NCBI GenBank assembly: GCA_946481275.1
Contig: CAMLMV010000003.1
Location: forward strand, 124,001 to 188,000
DNA: 64,000 nucleotides
Reading direction: 5' to 3'
DNA from: an uncultured Massilia sp.
GTDB lineage: Bacteria; Pseudomonadota; Gammaproteobacteria; Burkholderiales; Burkholderiaceae
Part shown: one piece after another, positions 51,261 to 60,443 of the stretch
How positions within the stretch are numbered: position 1 is the stretch's first letter
How the letters are laid out: each line of letters starts with the position of its first letter
Program-made: the position numbers and the translations under genes
Notes under the pieces: generated by a model
What the model was told of the DNA's origin: nothing
What the model saw: only the letters and a program-made list of their open reading frames with translations
Database searches by the model: none

Positions 51261-52679
51261 ATGAAAACGACCACGCCCCCATCCTGCCCCTTCCACGCCG
51301 GCGCTGCGAGCAGTGCGCCGGCTTCCCATCCACCCGGCACCTGGCCACCCGGACCGCCGTCCGGCCTGACGGGCTGGCGCTTCCTGCGCGCGATGTCGCG
51401 CGACCTGCTCGGCGCATTGTCCGGCTGGCGCGACGCGTACGGCGGCATGGTGCACTTGCGGATCTGGCCCGAGCACCAGATCGTCGTTACCGACCCCGAA
51501 CGGGTGCGCGAACTGCTCGTCGACCATCACGACGCGCTGGTCCGCTGGGAGCGCGCCGTCGAGGTGTTCGCGCAGGTGCATGGCCACAGTACGCTCACGT
51601 CCGAACGCGACGCGTGGCGCACGAAGCGCCACGCGCTGCAGCCCGCGTTCATGCCGAAGGCCGTGCAGGCGTTCGTGCCCGCGATGGCCGCCGCCGCCGC
51701 CGCGGCATACGCGCGCTGGCCGCAGGCCGACGGCGCGTGGCCGATCGAGAGCGCCTTCACGTCGCTGGGCATGGACGTGATCATGCGGATGACGTTTTCC
51801 AGCGGGGCGACGGCCGACACACGCGATGCCGAATGGGCCGTGCACCAGCTGAGCGTCGAGGGGGCTGCCGAGATGTACTGGCCCAGGAGCTGGCCCGACT
51901 GGATGCCGTGGAAGGCGAAGAAGCGCCGCGCGCTCGCCACGCTCGACCGTCTGATCGACGGCCACGTGCGGGCGCGCATGGCCATGCCGCAGGCCGAATG
52001 GCCGCAGGACCTGCTCACGCGCCTGCTGGCGCTGCACGTCGATGATCCCGCCACGTGGCCCCTCAAGGCGGTGCGCGACGAGTGCATGTCGGCGTTCCTG
52101 GCGGGCCACGAGACGACGGCCGCGACCCTGACGTGGTGGTCGTGGTGCATGGCCGCGAATCCGTCCGCGCAGGCGGACGTCCGCGCGGAGGTCGACGCCG
52201 TCCTGCAGGGAAGAAGCCCCACGGCCGCCGACCTGCCCGCACTGGCGTACCTGGGCCGCACCTTGCAGGAGACCTTGCGCCTGTATCCCGCCGCGCCCAT
52301 ACTCATCACGCGCCGCTCGCTACGGCCGATCACGCTGGGCGGCTGGCAACTGCCGGCCCGGACGATGTTCGGCATACCGCTGCACCTGATGCACCACGAC
52401 GCCCGCTGGTTTCCGGAGCCGGACGCGTTCCGCCCCGAACGCTTCGCACCCGGCGCGCCGCCGATCCCGCGCGGCGCGTTCATGCCGTTCGGGACGGGGC
52501 CGCGCGTGTGCCTGGGCCAGCATCTCGCGCTGGCGGAGATGACCCTGCTTGCCGCGATGTTCCTGCAGCGGTACCAGGTCGACGTGCCGGCCGGGATGGC
52601 GCCGCCGAAGCCCGTCTTCAACATCACGCTGAGGCCGGAGACGCCGCTGACGCTGCGGTTGACGGCGCGCGCCCGATGA
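51261..52679 (+). CDS. Cytochrome P450
   Basis: A 472-residue soluble haem monooxygenase. The I-helix oxygen-binding motif is AGHETTA (near residue 285), followed by the ExxR motif ETLRLYPAAP, FRPERF and the haem-thiolate loop FGTGPRVCLGQHLALAE with the axial Cys. The form resembles CYP102-haem-domain/CYP4-like fatty-acid hydroxylases. The start is uncertain: ATGs at 51210, 51252 and 51261 share the frame, and none has a good ribosome binding site. I take 51261, since it leaves a normal promoter gap to the divergent kinase. Its stop overlaps the next gene (ATGA). The redox partner is not obvious. Confidence 0.9.
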   Translation: MKTTTPPSCPFHAGAASSAPASHPPGTWPPGPPSGLTGWRFLRAMSRDLLGALSGWRDAYGGMVHLRIWPEHQIVVTDPERVRELLVDHHDALVRWERAVEVFAQVHGHSTLTSERDAWRTKRHALQPAFMPKAVQAFVPAMAAAAAAAYARWPQADGAWPIESAFTSLGMDVIMRMTFSSGATADTRDAEWAVHQLSVEGAAEMYWPRSWPDWMPWKAKKRRALATLDRLIDGHVRARMAMPQAEWPQDLLTRLLALHVDDPATWPLKAVRDECMSAFLAGHETTAATLTWWSWCMAANPSAQADVRAEVDAVLQGRSPTAADLPALAYLGRTLQETLRLYPAAPILITRRSLRPITLGGWQLPARTMFGIPLHLMHHDARWFPEPDAFRPERFAPGAPPIPRGAFMPFGTGPRVCLGQHLALAEMTLLAAMFLQRYQVDVPAGMAPPKPVFNITLRPETPLTLRLTARAR

Positions 52680-53281
52680 TCGCGCCGCGTCGGCTGCACC
52701 GGGCCGGCGGCGCGTTGCTCGCGGTGTTCGTCGCGGTCCACATCGGGAATCACCTGGCGGCGCTGGCCGGCGTCGATGCACATGTCCGCTTCATGGACGC
52801 CGCGCGCCGAGTGTACCGCCAGCCGGTCGTGGAAGCCGTGCTGCTGCTGTGCGTGGTGCTGCAGGCGGCGAGCGGGCTGCGCATGCTGTGGACGGGACGG
52901 CAGCGGCGGCGCGGCATGCTCGCGTGGCTGCAGGCCGGTTCCGGCGCGTATGTGGCGCTGTTCCTGGCGATCCACGTGGGGGCCGTGCTGGCGGGGCGTA
53001 TGAGCGGGCTCGATACGAATTTCTATTTTGCGGCGGCCGGGCTGCATGTGTGGCCGTTCGTGCTGTTCTTCGTGCCCTACTATTTTCTGGCGGTGGCGGC
53101 GCTGTTCGTGCACCTGGGGTGCGCGTTGGCGCGGCGTGCCGGAGAACGGCGCGTGGTTGTCGCGGCGCTCGCAGCGGGCGTCGGCGTCATCACGGCGGCC
53201 GTGATCGTGACGATCCTGGCGGGCGGTGTGTACCGGGTCGACATTCCTCAGGATAATCTGAAACCGTTTGTAGGCGCGTAG
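52676..53281 (+). CDS. Five-helix membrane protein, SdhC/cytochrome-b-like
   Basis: A 201-residue inner-membrane protein with helices at about 11-31, 52-72, 90-108, 123-150 and 159-182. Histidines lie within or at the ends of helices (His22, His26, His100, His124, His146), in arrangements like FVAVHIGNHLAAL and FLAIHVGAVLAG, which recall the haem-b ligands of succinate dehydrogenase/fumarate reductase membrane anchors. It starts by ATGA overlap with the P450 stop, so it is co-translated. It could be a membrane electron donor for the P450, or a substrate-related membrane protein. Family assignment is tentative. Confidence 0.6.
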   Translation: MIAPRRLHRAGGALLAVFVAVHIGNHLAALAGVDAHVRFMDAARRVYRQPVVEAVLLLCVVLQAASGLRMLWTGRQRRRGMLAWLQAGSGAYVALFLAIHVGAVLAGRMSGLDTNFYFAAAGLHVWPFVLFFVPYYFLAVAALFVHLGCALARRAGERRVVVAALAAGVGVITAAVIVTILAGGVYRVDIPQDNLKPFVGA

Positions 53282-53375
53282 TGCTTAGGGTATTGCAATG
53301 AGGCACGTCAACTCACCTCAATAGGTCGTATGGCAATTTCTAGCGGAAATGCTTTTCTTGCGAAAGGTCATTCCC

Positions 53376-56222
53376 ATGAATCTGCCGAATTTCCCCAGGT
53401 TCGCCGCCATTCCCACCCAAAGAAACCGTCCGATTCGCCTGCGGGTGTGGGTCAAGGACGCGGCGCTCGACGACGTACTGCTGGTCAAGCATGTCCACGG
53501 CCGCGAAGTGTTGTGCGGCGGCTTCGAGTATCGCCTGCTATGCGTCGCCACCCACGCGGGCCTGCAGTTGAAAGAATTCATGGCACTGCCCGTCGAGCTG
53601 CAGTTCGTCACGGACCGGGGCGGCTTGCGATCGGTCTGCGGGATCGTAGCGAGGGCGTCCGCCGGACGGAGCGACGGCGGGCTCGCAGCCTACGAGTTGG
53701 TGGTGCGTGATGCGCTGGCGCTGATGGAACACCGTGTCAACACGCGTATCTTCCGCGACTTGAACGAGGTCGATATATCGGAACAGCTCGTGCGCGAATG
53801 GCAGCACGCCAACCCGATCCTCGCGGCTGCCTTCGACCTCGATACGTCCGGCGTGACACAGCGTTATCCGGCGCGCGCGTACACGATGCAGCAGAATGAA
53901 CACGATGCCGCTTTCCTGCGCCGGTTGTGGAAGCGGCGAGGCCTCGCGTGGTCCATGCGCCACGTCTCCGCCAGCGTGGCCGGCGGGAGGGCCGTCCCTT
54001 TGCATACGCTCGTCCTGTTTGACGAGCCAGGAACGCTCCCACGCAGTGCCGCCGGCACGGTACGCTTTCATCGCGATGCGGGCACGGAGGCGCGCGATGG
54101 CGTCATCGACTGGAACGCGGTCCGTACGATGAAGGCTGGCAGCGTTACGCGTGCAAGCTGGGATTATCTGCAGGGTCGGATGATGTCGGCCCAGGCGCCC
54201 ACCACGATGCGGCAAGGCGAGGCGGGCAACCGGTTTGCCTCCAGCCTGGACGATTACCGGATCGACTCTCCACATGCGGGCGACGACGGTAACGACTATC
54301 GCACGCTGGGCGAACTGCGCATGGAGCGCCATGAATACGAAGCCAAGTGCTTCCATGGCGAGAGCGGCGTGCGCGATCTGTGTGTCGGCGAATGGTTTCG
54401 GCTCGAGGGCCATCCGGAGATCGATACCCACCCCGACGATGAACGCGAGTTCGTGGTCACCGAACTGGCGCTTGCCGCTGAAAACAACCTGCCCGAGATA
54501 CTTGACGAACGCGCACGACGCCTTGTTGACGATAGCGCGTGGCATGCAGGATCGGACCATGCCGCACTGGTACGGGCGAGTGAAGCACGCGGCGTCAAAT
54601 TCACCAACCGGTTCACCTGCGTACGGCGCGGCATTCCGATCGTGCCGGCGTACGACCCCGTAGCGGACCTGCCGCACGTGCGGTTGCAGTCCGCTGTCGT
54701 CGTTGGACCGCCGGGCGAAGAAATTCATTGCGACGAGCTCGGGCGTATCAAGATCCGGTTTCCCGGTACGCGCGAGCAGGATCATGCGCACGGCGCTGGC
54801 GCAAGCGACTCCGACCGGGATTCCGCCTGGGTGCGTGTCGCAAGCCATTGGGCGGGCGACCGCTGGGGAAGCATCAGTCTTCCCCGCGTCGGGGACGAAG
54901 TGCTGGTAGATTTCCTGGGCGGCGACCCGGACAAGCCGATCGTCGTGGGGCGGGTATTCGGCGGCAGGGCGCATCCCCCGGCGTTCAGTCATACAGGCGA
55001 GCTGCCCGGCAATCGCTTCCTGGCCGGCATCAAGAGCAAAGAAGTCCAGGGCGCGCGTTATAACCAGTTGCGACTGGACGACACGCCGGGGCAGATCAGC
55101 GCGCAACTGGCCAGCGAACACGGTCATAGTCAGCTGAACCTGGGCTGGTTGACACACCCGAGAACCGGTATGAACGGGCGCCCGCGCGGCGAAGGCGCGG
55201 AATTGCGCAGCGATCAATCGGTGGTGGTGCGCGCGGCCAGACTATTGCTGTTGACGACCCAGGCCATGCTCGGCGGGGCCGGCAAGCAACTGGAACGGGC
55301 GCCGTTACAGGCACTGCTCGAAGGGTCGCAGGCACTTCTCAAGGAATTGGGTGAATTCGCCGAGCAGCATCAGGCGCTGCCGGTCGATCTCGCGTCACAT
55401 CGGCGACTGGAGGAAGACCTGAGGAATGCGGAGCAGGGCACCAATACCCAGGCGGAGGACAGCACCCACCGTGCTGCGCCGTTGATCGCGACATATGCGG
55501 AGGGCGGCTTCCTGAGCGCGACGCCGAACTCCAGCGTGAATTACAGCGGCGGACAGCAAAACATCGTCGCGCAACAGCACATCCAGGCGGTTGCGGGACA
55601 GCGCGTGAACATCCATGCAGGCAAAGGCATGTCGCTGTTTGCGCACCGGGACGGCATGAAGCACATCGCGCGCGCCGGCAAGGTGGAGATCCAGGCACAG
55701 CAGGACAGCATCGGCATCGCGGCGGACCGGGACGTGAAAATAACCGCCAGCCAGGGCGATGTCGTCATTGCGGCCAAGTCGAGCATCACGCTGTCATGTG
55801 GCGGTGCGTATATCAGGATCGCGGATGGCAAGATCGAACATGGCTGTGCGGCCGACTTCACGGTCAAGGCTGGGAGGCACAAGTTTGAAGGGCCTGCACG
55901 TCGCGACGCTGAGTTGCCGTTCTTTCCGTCGGCTGACCACACCAGTTGGCTGAAACTTGATCTGGATGGCTTTCAAGGAAAGGCGATGGCAGGCGTGCCA
56001 TATACCCTGCACTTCGCCGATGGCAAGCAGAAGAACGGCAAGTTGGATGGGAATGGCGTGGCCGAAGAGCGCAATCTGCCCGACGCCGTCACCAAGGTCG
56101 TGTATCACAACCCGCCAGACGCCAGGGACGCGCTGCGTCCGGCGACGGCCGAGTTGCTGTCCAGGGTCGATTCCATTGTCACCGGCAAACCGGCGGCGAC
56201 GTGCAGCGGGGGAGCCGAATGA
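53376..56222 (+). CDS. vgrG: Type VI secretion spike protein VgrG with C-terminal extension
   Basis: A 948-residue VgrG. The gp27-like domain spans about residues 15-440, the gp5 OB-fold needle about 450-540 (HCDELGRIKIRFPG and SAWVRVASHWAGDRWGSISLPRVGDEVLVDFLGGDPDKPIVVG, landmarks only). A beta-helix DUF2345 region runs from about 660 to 840 (QQNIVAQQHIQAVAGQRVN). A small C-terminal beta domain (about 860-935, YTLHFADGKQKNGKLDGNGVAEE) probably carries the effector. No other T6SS structural genes are here, so this is an orphan vgrG island. The ATG at 53376 has AAAGG upstream; one at 53349 is possible. It overlaps the effector start (ATGA). Confidence 0.92.
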   Translation: MNLPNFPRFAAIPTQRNRPIRLRVWVKDAALDDVLLVKHVHGREVLCGGFEYRLLCVATHAGLQLKEFMALPVELQFVTDRGGLRSVCGIVARASAGRSDGGLAAYELVVRDALALMEHRVNTRIFRDLNEVDISEQLVREWQHANPILAAAFDLDTSGVTQRYPARAYTMQQNEHDAAFLRRLWKRRGLAWSMRHVSASVAGGRAVPLHTLVLFDEPGTLPRSAAGTVRFHRDAGTEARDGVIDWNAVRTMKAGSVTRASWDYLQGRMMSAQAPTTMRQGEAGNRFASSLDDYRIDSPHAGDDGNDYRTLGELRMERHEYEAKCFHGESGVRDLCVGEWFRLEGHPEIDTHPDDEREFVVTELALAAENNLPEILDERARRLVDDSAWHAGSDHAALVRASEARGVKFTNRFTCVRRGIPIVPAYDPVADLPHVRLQSAVVVGPPGEEIHCDELGRIKIRFPGTREQDHAHGAGASDSDRDSAWVRVASHWAGDRWGSISLPRVGDEVLVDFLGGDPDKPIVVGRVFGGRAHPPAFSHTGELPGNRFLAGIKSKEVQGARYNQLRLDDTPGQISAQLASEHGHSQLNLGWLTHPRTGMNGRPRGEGAELRSDQSVVVRAARLLLLTTQAMLGGAGKQLERAPLQALLEGSQALLKELGEFAEQHQALPVDLASHRRLEEDLRNAEQGTNTQAEDSTHRAAPLIATYAEGGFLSATPNSSVNYSGGQQNIVAQQHIQAVAGQRVNIHAGKGMSLFAHRDGMKHIARAGKVEIQAQQDSIGIAADRDVKITASQGDVVIAAKSSITLSCGGAYIRIADGKIEHGCAADFTVKAGRHKFEGPARRDAELPFFPSADHTSWLKLDLDGFQGKAMAGVPYTLHFADGKQKNGKLDGNGVAEERNLPDAVTKVVYHNPPDARDALRPATAELLSRVDSIVTGKPAATCSGGAE

Positions 56223-57772
56223 TGGCGACAAGCGACGATACCCTGGATGCGTTGAACGAAGTTCACGGGCGCGAAAAGCCGGACGATGTGGGCGTGGGCG
56301 AATGGATATGGGGTGCGTTGCAGGGTGACTTCAATGCGGAGCGATCGACGGGGCAGATCGGATTCGACATGGTGGTCTCGCTGTTTCCGATCGTCGATAC
56401 CGTCTGCGACCTGCGCGACTTGTGCGCGAACATCCGACAATACCGGCGCGATCCGGACAACAAGATCACCCTGTTTTTCATCGCGACCACGGCGGTCGGG
56501 TTTTTCCCGGAGGCCGGTACCGTCGTCAAAAGTGCCCTGCGCCTCGTATGGGTCTATCTGAAGCCCGTCATCAAGCATGCCGATGACATCACGAATGTCA
56601 GCAAGTTGGTGGCGGCGGCAAATCGGGCGTGCGATGCCGCGCTTCCGAAAATCACTGAGTACCTGCAGCACAACCGTGTGTTGAAGTGGGCGACGGACGG
56701 CAAGATACCGGATCTATACCGGTTCCTCGCGCAGGCAATCCGCGAAGCGGCGGACAAAATCGGTCCGGCGAAGCTGGGCCGGCTGCTGGATGAAAAGATC
56801 GTCGATTTGAAAGCTTTGCTCCACAAGATACGGCCGGCGGTACCCAGCACAGTTCGCGAGCATATCGATGAATTCCTGAAGCTGATCGATGCGGTGCGCC
56901 GGCGGATGAGCAGTGCGATCCAGCAGTTCACACAACCGGTGCGGACGGTGCTGAAAGTCATGGCTAAAAGGCTGGATGATCAGGCGTGGCGCGTGCAGGT
57001 TTATCAAACCAATCGTGGGTGGATCGCGCCGATGTCGGAATCGGGAGCAGCTAAACTGATCAATGCGAAGCCGCCAAAGTGGGCGAAAAAGCGCCCCAAA
57101 CACATGAAGCATCCGCGCTTGAAAATGTCCGATGAAGAAATTAAAGCGCTGATGAAGGCAAACCACGGACATCCGCCGCTCCAGAAATGGCTCGTCGAAA
57201 CGTTTTCTCGGAATGGTGGGTGTAGAGCGGACAAAATCAAGGGACCAGCGAAGCTTTACCGCATTGTTGATCCGTCCAACGAAGGTGCAGGTATATTCTG
57301 GATGACTGAGGAGGAGTTTAAGGCACTCAAGAACCGGGACGAATGGCGTGAGAAATTCGCCGTCAAGCCCGATTGGAACCAAAACGGCTCGTTTGTCGAA
57401 TACGAGATCAAAGACGGCGAAACGTTGGCGGTGTGGCGCGGCCCTGCAGCTAGTCAAGACCTAGCGGGAACAGACCGTTACCTCGAAGGAGGCGGTGAAC
57501 AAATTGTCTTTTTTCCGGAGAAAAGGGACGAGATGGTTCGGCCGTTGCCCAGAATTGATAAAAGCACTGGACGAGAACTGGTAGATCATCAAGGAAATCT
57601 TGATCGACGGGTGGAGTATATGGACGTGACCGGGGTGGCGGCACCGGCTAAACTTAGATCCAAAATCATAGATCCACATATAAAGGGGCCGCTAAGTACA
57701 GGATGGGGGGCGGCGGATTACACGGAGCAGGAAGCGCAACGAATATTGCTGTCCGCCCCAATGCCGAAGTAA
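56219..57772 (+). CDS. Putative VgrG-linked T6SS effector, toxin domain unassigned
   Basis: A 517-residue protein translated from an ATG overlapping the vgrG stop, with GGGGGAG 5 bases upstream. Residues 25-115 (GVGEWIWGALQGDFNAE, TGQIGFDMVVSLFPIVDTVCDLRDL, then a hydrophobic FFIATTAVGFFPEAG) follow a layout I associate with VgrG-linked effectors. A helical middle runs to about 330. The C-terminal about 190 residues, from KLYRIVDPSNEGAGIFWMTEEE through YEIKDGETLAVWRGPAASQ to EGGGEQIVFF, look like a separate toxin domain. An early Arg and a late Glu faintly recall ADP-ribosyltransferases, but I cannot assign it. The next gene is the likely immunity factor. Base composition drops towards AT in the 3' half. 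Confidence 0.7.
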   Translation: MMATSDDTLDALNEVHGREKPDDVGVGEWIWGALQGDFNAERSTGQIGFDMVVSLFPIVDTVCDLRDLCANIRQYRRDPDNKITLFFIATTAVGFFPEAGTVVKSALRLVWVYLKPVIKHADDITNVSKLVAAANRACDAALPKITEYLQHNRVLKWATDGKIPDLYRFLAQAIREAADKIGPAKLGRLLDEKIVDLKALLHKIRPAVPSTVREHIDEFLKLIDAVRRRMSSAIQQFTQPVRTVLKVMAKRLDDQAWRVQVYQTNRGWIAPMSESGAAKLINAKPPKWAKKRPKHMKHPRLKMSDEEIKALMKANHGHPPLQKWLVETFSRNGGCRADKIKGPAKLYRIVDPSNEGAGIFWMTEEEFKALKNRDEWREKFAVKPDWNQNGSFVEYEIKDGETLAVWRGPAASQDLAGTDRYLEGGGEQIVFFPEKRDEMVRPLPRIDKSTGRELVDHQGNLDRRVEYMDVTGVAAPAKLRSKIIDPHIKGPLSTGWGAADYTEQEAQRILLSAPMPK

Positions 57773-57799
57773 GCCATTGACTAAAAAATGGGAATGAAA

Positions 57800-58780
57800 A
57801 TGCGAAATATGCACTTGGAAGCCGCCATATGGAACCTTTTTACTTCGCCGGAGTTCTTCGAGGAGGCCGCGCGTGAATGCGAACGAACAATGGCGTGGTT
57901 TGGGACCCTGGCGACTGCACGAAACGTAGTTAATTTCGGCCGGAATAATCAAATTTACGACATGTTTAGACGAAAGGCGAATGACTTCCGACGCGGCGCT
58001 GAATTGGCGGCGCTTGGTGATTACGAGGTGTTATGGCAGGTCGCGCAAAGTATTAGCGGAGATGCTCGCGGGATCATGGAGCAGCCATTGCATAGTTGGA
58101 TGACTGCTGCCGAATATCAGGAATTCGGTGACATAAGATTAAGTCGCTTGCTCGCATTTGCCGACCAGATTGAAAGTGCGATCAACAATGCGATGACAGC
58201 AGGAGAAAGCTTTTTGCATCCCGATCCAGACTGCCCCGAGCGCAGTGACGATGACGACGGATTCCCAGGAGATAGCATCGTTAAAGCTTATAGCGACAAC
58301 GTCCGGTGGTATAAAGAGCCGCTGTTTTGGACTCTGCCGGATCCTCTTCCAGAATACGTAATCGACGAATCAGTCACCTGCCGAACAGGCGACGAAGTTC
58401 CGTGGACCGGCGTCTGGTATCCCGACACGCGATTGGAAGGATATAGCCTCACTTTTGCCATCAAAGGCATGGTGATGCAACCAGCATTCCGGATTGTGAA
58501 GACTATTGAAGAGCGCAGTTGCGAAAGTGGCGGTGCAATATTTGGTAGCCCCGTTACCGTTGCGGTTGCCACGACTTGGCATCCAGTCGTTCCTTCCGGC
58601 CGTCCGCTCGACCAGGAACCCGAACTGCGCGCCAAAGCTGGCGAGCAATGTCCGAAAGCCGGCATCTGGCAACCAATGGAACCCGGTGCGTCGGATCGAC
58701 GATACGAGGTCGGCGAAATAATGGGAAGCCTTGGGTCACCTTATGGCTACACAGTCTGGCGGTGGAAGTTTGAACGATAA
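57800..58780 (+). CDS. Probable cognate immunity protein (possibly Imm71/Imm72-like)
   Basis: A 326-residue soluble protein directly after the effector, noticeably more AT-rich than the rest of the window. The N-terminal about 75 residues (MRNMHLEAAIWNLFTSPEFF, GRNNQIYDMF) are helical; the C-terminal part is beta-rich, with VPWTGVWYPDTRLEGYSLTF and SPYGYTVWRWKFER. I chose the ATG at 57800 because GGGA is 6 bases upstream and the same start context recurs in the truncated paralogue at 58880; 57788 and 57794 are alternatives. Similarity to Imm71/Imm72-type immunity proteins is a tentative recollection. It should neutralise the upstream toxin in the cytoplasm. Confidence 0.65.
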   Translation: MRNMHLEAAIWNLFTSPEFFEEAARECERTMAWFGTLATARNVVNFGRNNQIYDMFRRKANDFRRGAELAALGDYEVLWQVAQSISGDARGIMEQPLHSWMTAAEYQEFGDIRLSRLLAFADQIESAINNAMTAGESFLHPDPDCPERSDDDDGFPGDSIVKAYSDNVRWYKEPLFWTLPDPLPEYVIDESVTCRTGDEVPWTGVWYPDTRLEGYSLTFAIKGMVMQPAFRIVKTIEERSCESGGAIFGSPVTVAVATTWHPVVPSGRPLDQEPELRAKAGEQCPKAGIWQPMEPGASDRRYEVGEIMGSLGSPYGYTVWRWKFER

Positions 58781-58879
58781 ACACTTCTATCCAGTCACGC
58801 CGTCGTTTCTTGACGGGGTCCAATGTATCGAACATCTGCAGTACCGGGACATGGATGAATAGCGAGACTGGAGCAAAAA

Positions 58880-59161
58880 ATGCGAAATGTAAACTTGAAA
58901 ACCGTGCTGTGGAACCTCTTCACTTCATTTGAATTCTTCGAAGAGACTGCGCGCGAATGCGAACGAATAATGAATTGGTTTGACATCCTCATGGTTGCGC
59001 AAGGTGTTACTAACTTCGGCAGGAACAACCAAATTTGCGATACGTTTGAGAAACGAGCGAGCGACTTCAGGCGTGGTGCCGCACTAGCAAGGCCACGACT
59101 TGGCATCCGCTAATTCCTTCAAGCCGTCTGCCCGGCCTGGAAACCTGAGCGCTGCAAACAA
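58880..59161 (+). pseudogene. Truncated second copy of the immunity gene
   Basis: The first about 72 codons (MRNVNLKTVLWNLFTSFEFF, GRNNQICDTF, DFRRGAAL) are a clear diverged copy of the preceding immunity gene's start. The DNA then jumps to a segment matching the parent near 58568 (ACGACTTGGCATCC..., parental residues ATTWHPVVPS). About 180-190 codons are deleted, and the joined part is out of frame, stopping at 59111-59113. The rest of the C-terminal homology decays by about 59160. GGAG lies 6 bases before the ATG, so a 77-residue N-terminal fragment could still be made. Confidence 0.8.
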
Positions 59162-59197
59162 ACCGGGCGCCGAAGCGCCCGCAGTCACGAAGAAGTC

Positions 59198-60442
59198 CTA
59201 GTCGAGCAGATCGAACAACGTCCGCGCGACGACCTTGGTCGCGCGGCGCAGGTCTTCCAGGTCGATGTGTTCGTCGGCGCGCTTGGCGTTGCTCTCGCCG
59301 ACCGTGCGCGGGCCGCAGCCGTACAGCACGGCCGGGACGCCCGCTTCGCCGAACAGGCGCGCGTCCGTGTACAGCGGCGTGCCGGCCGCGCCGATCTCTT
59401 CGCCGAACACATTCGTCGCGTGGCGCGACAGGGCGTCGACCAGCGGGCGGTTGCCGTCCAGCGGCTGCAGTGCGTTCGCCAGCAGCATGCGCTTGATCTC
59501 GACGGTGATGCCGGCGCTGTCGGCGACGGCGTCCTGGATCACCTTGCGGATCGTCGCTTCCACTTCGGCCGGGTTCTCTTCGGGGATCATGCGGCGGTCC
59601 AGCTTCAGCACGACCTTGCCCGGCACGACGTTCGTGTTCGTGCCGCCCTCGATCAGGCCCACGTTCAGGTACGGGTGGTTGATGCCCTTGACCTGGCTCT
59701 TCACCTTTTTATATTGCGTGTTCTGGTCGTACAGCGCGACGAGGATGCGGGTCGCGGCCTGCAGCGCGTCGACGCCCGTTTCCGGCACGGCCGCGTGGCC
59801 CATCTTGCCGTTGACCGTCACTTCCATCTGCAGGCAGCCGTTGTGCGCCGTGACGACCTGGTAGCTGAAGCCCGCGGCGATCAGCAGGTCGGGCTTGACG
59901 AGGCCTTGCTGCAGCAGCCAGCCCGGGCCCAGTTCGCCGCCGAATTCCTCGTCGTACGTGAAGTACAGTTCGACGCCGCCCTTCAGCGGGGCGCCCAGTG
60001 CTTCCAGCGCGCGCGTCGCGAACGTGAAGGTCGCGAAATCGCATTTGCTGACGGCGGCGGCGCGGCCGAACAGCCGGCCGTCGACGACTTCGCCGCCGTA
60101 CGGATCGTGCGTCCAGCCTTCGCCCGGCGGCACCACGTCGCCGTGTGCGTTCATGGCGACGGTGCGGCCCGGGCCGTACTTGCGGCGCACGATGAGGTTC
60201 GTGATCGTCTCCAGACCGGCGGCCTTGACGGTCGGCGCCGGGACCGAGTGCTTCTCGGCCTCGAAACCGAAGTCCTTCAGCAGGTCGGTCGTGCGCTCCG
60301 CGTGCGGCGCGTTGTTGCCCGGCGGGGTGTCGGTCGGCACGCGCACGAGCTCCTGCAGGAAGCGCACCTCCTCGTCGAAGTGGGCGTCGATCCAGGAGTC
60401 GAGGGCCTCGTAGGGGGCGGCGGTTTTATCGGTCGTGGTCAT
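59198..60442 (-). CDS. M20-family metallopeptidase/deacylase
   Basis: A 414-residue zinc hydrolase of the M20 ArgE/DapE/carboxypeptidase family. Metal-site landmarks are VAMNAHGDVVPPG (about residues 94-106), YTYDEEFGGELG in the form FTYDEEFGG (catalytic Glu pair), and NTNVVPGKV plus TPLYTDAR later. A dimerisation domain is inserted from about 195 to 310. It is the last gene of the gntR-puuE-uraD/allC operon, one base after the fusion gene, so it may cleave a ureide or carbamoyl compound. The family alone does not fix the substrate. Confidence 0.8.
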   Translation of the reverse strand: MTTTDKTAAPYEALDSWIDAHFDEEVRFLQELVRVPTDTPPGNNAPHAERTTDLLKDFGFEAEKHSVPAPTVKAAGLETITNLIVRRKYGPGRTVAMNAHGDVVPPGEGWTHDPYGGEVVDGRLFGRAAAVSKCDFATFTFATRALEALGAPLKGGVELYFTYDEEFGGELGPGWLLQQGLVKPDLLIAAGFSYQVVTAHNGCLQMEVTVNGKMGHAAVPETGVDALQAATRILVALYDQNTQYKKVKSQVKGINHPYLNVGLIEGGTNTNVVPGKVVLKLDRRMIPEENPAEVEATIRKVIQDAVADSAGITVEIKRMLLANALQPLDGNRPLVDALSRHATNVFGEEIGAAGTPLYTDARLFGEAGVPAVLYGCGPRTVGESNAKRADEHIDLEDLRRATKVVARTLFDLLD

Positions 60443-60443
60443 G

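Noticed and set aside
47879..51448. 1189-codon minus-strand frame over the propeller kinase
   Set aside because: Arg/Pro-rich; the correct frame has propeller repeats, HisKA_3 and HATPase motifs.
53538..55217. 559-codon minus-strand frame opposite vgrG
   Set aside because: No recognisable domain or start signals, and vgrG on the plus strand is unambiguous.
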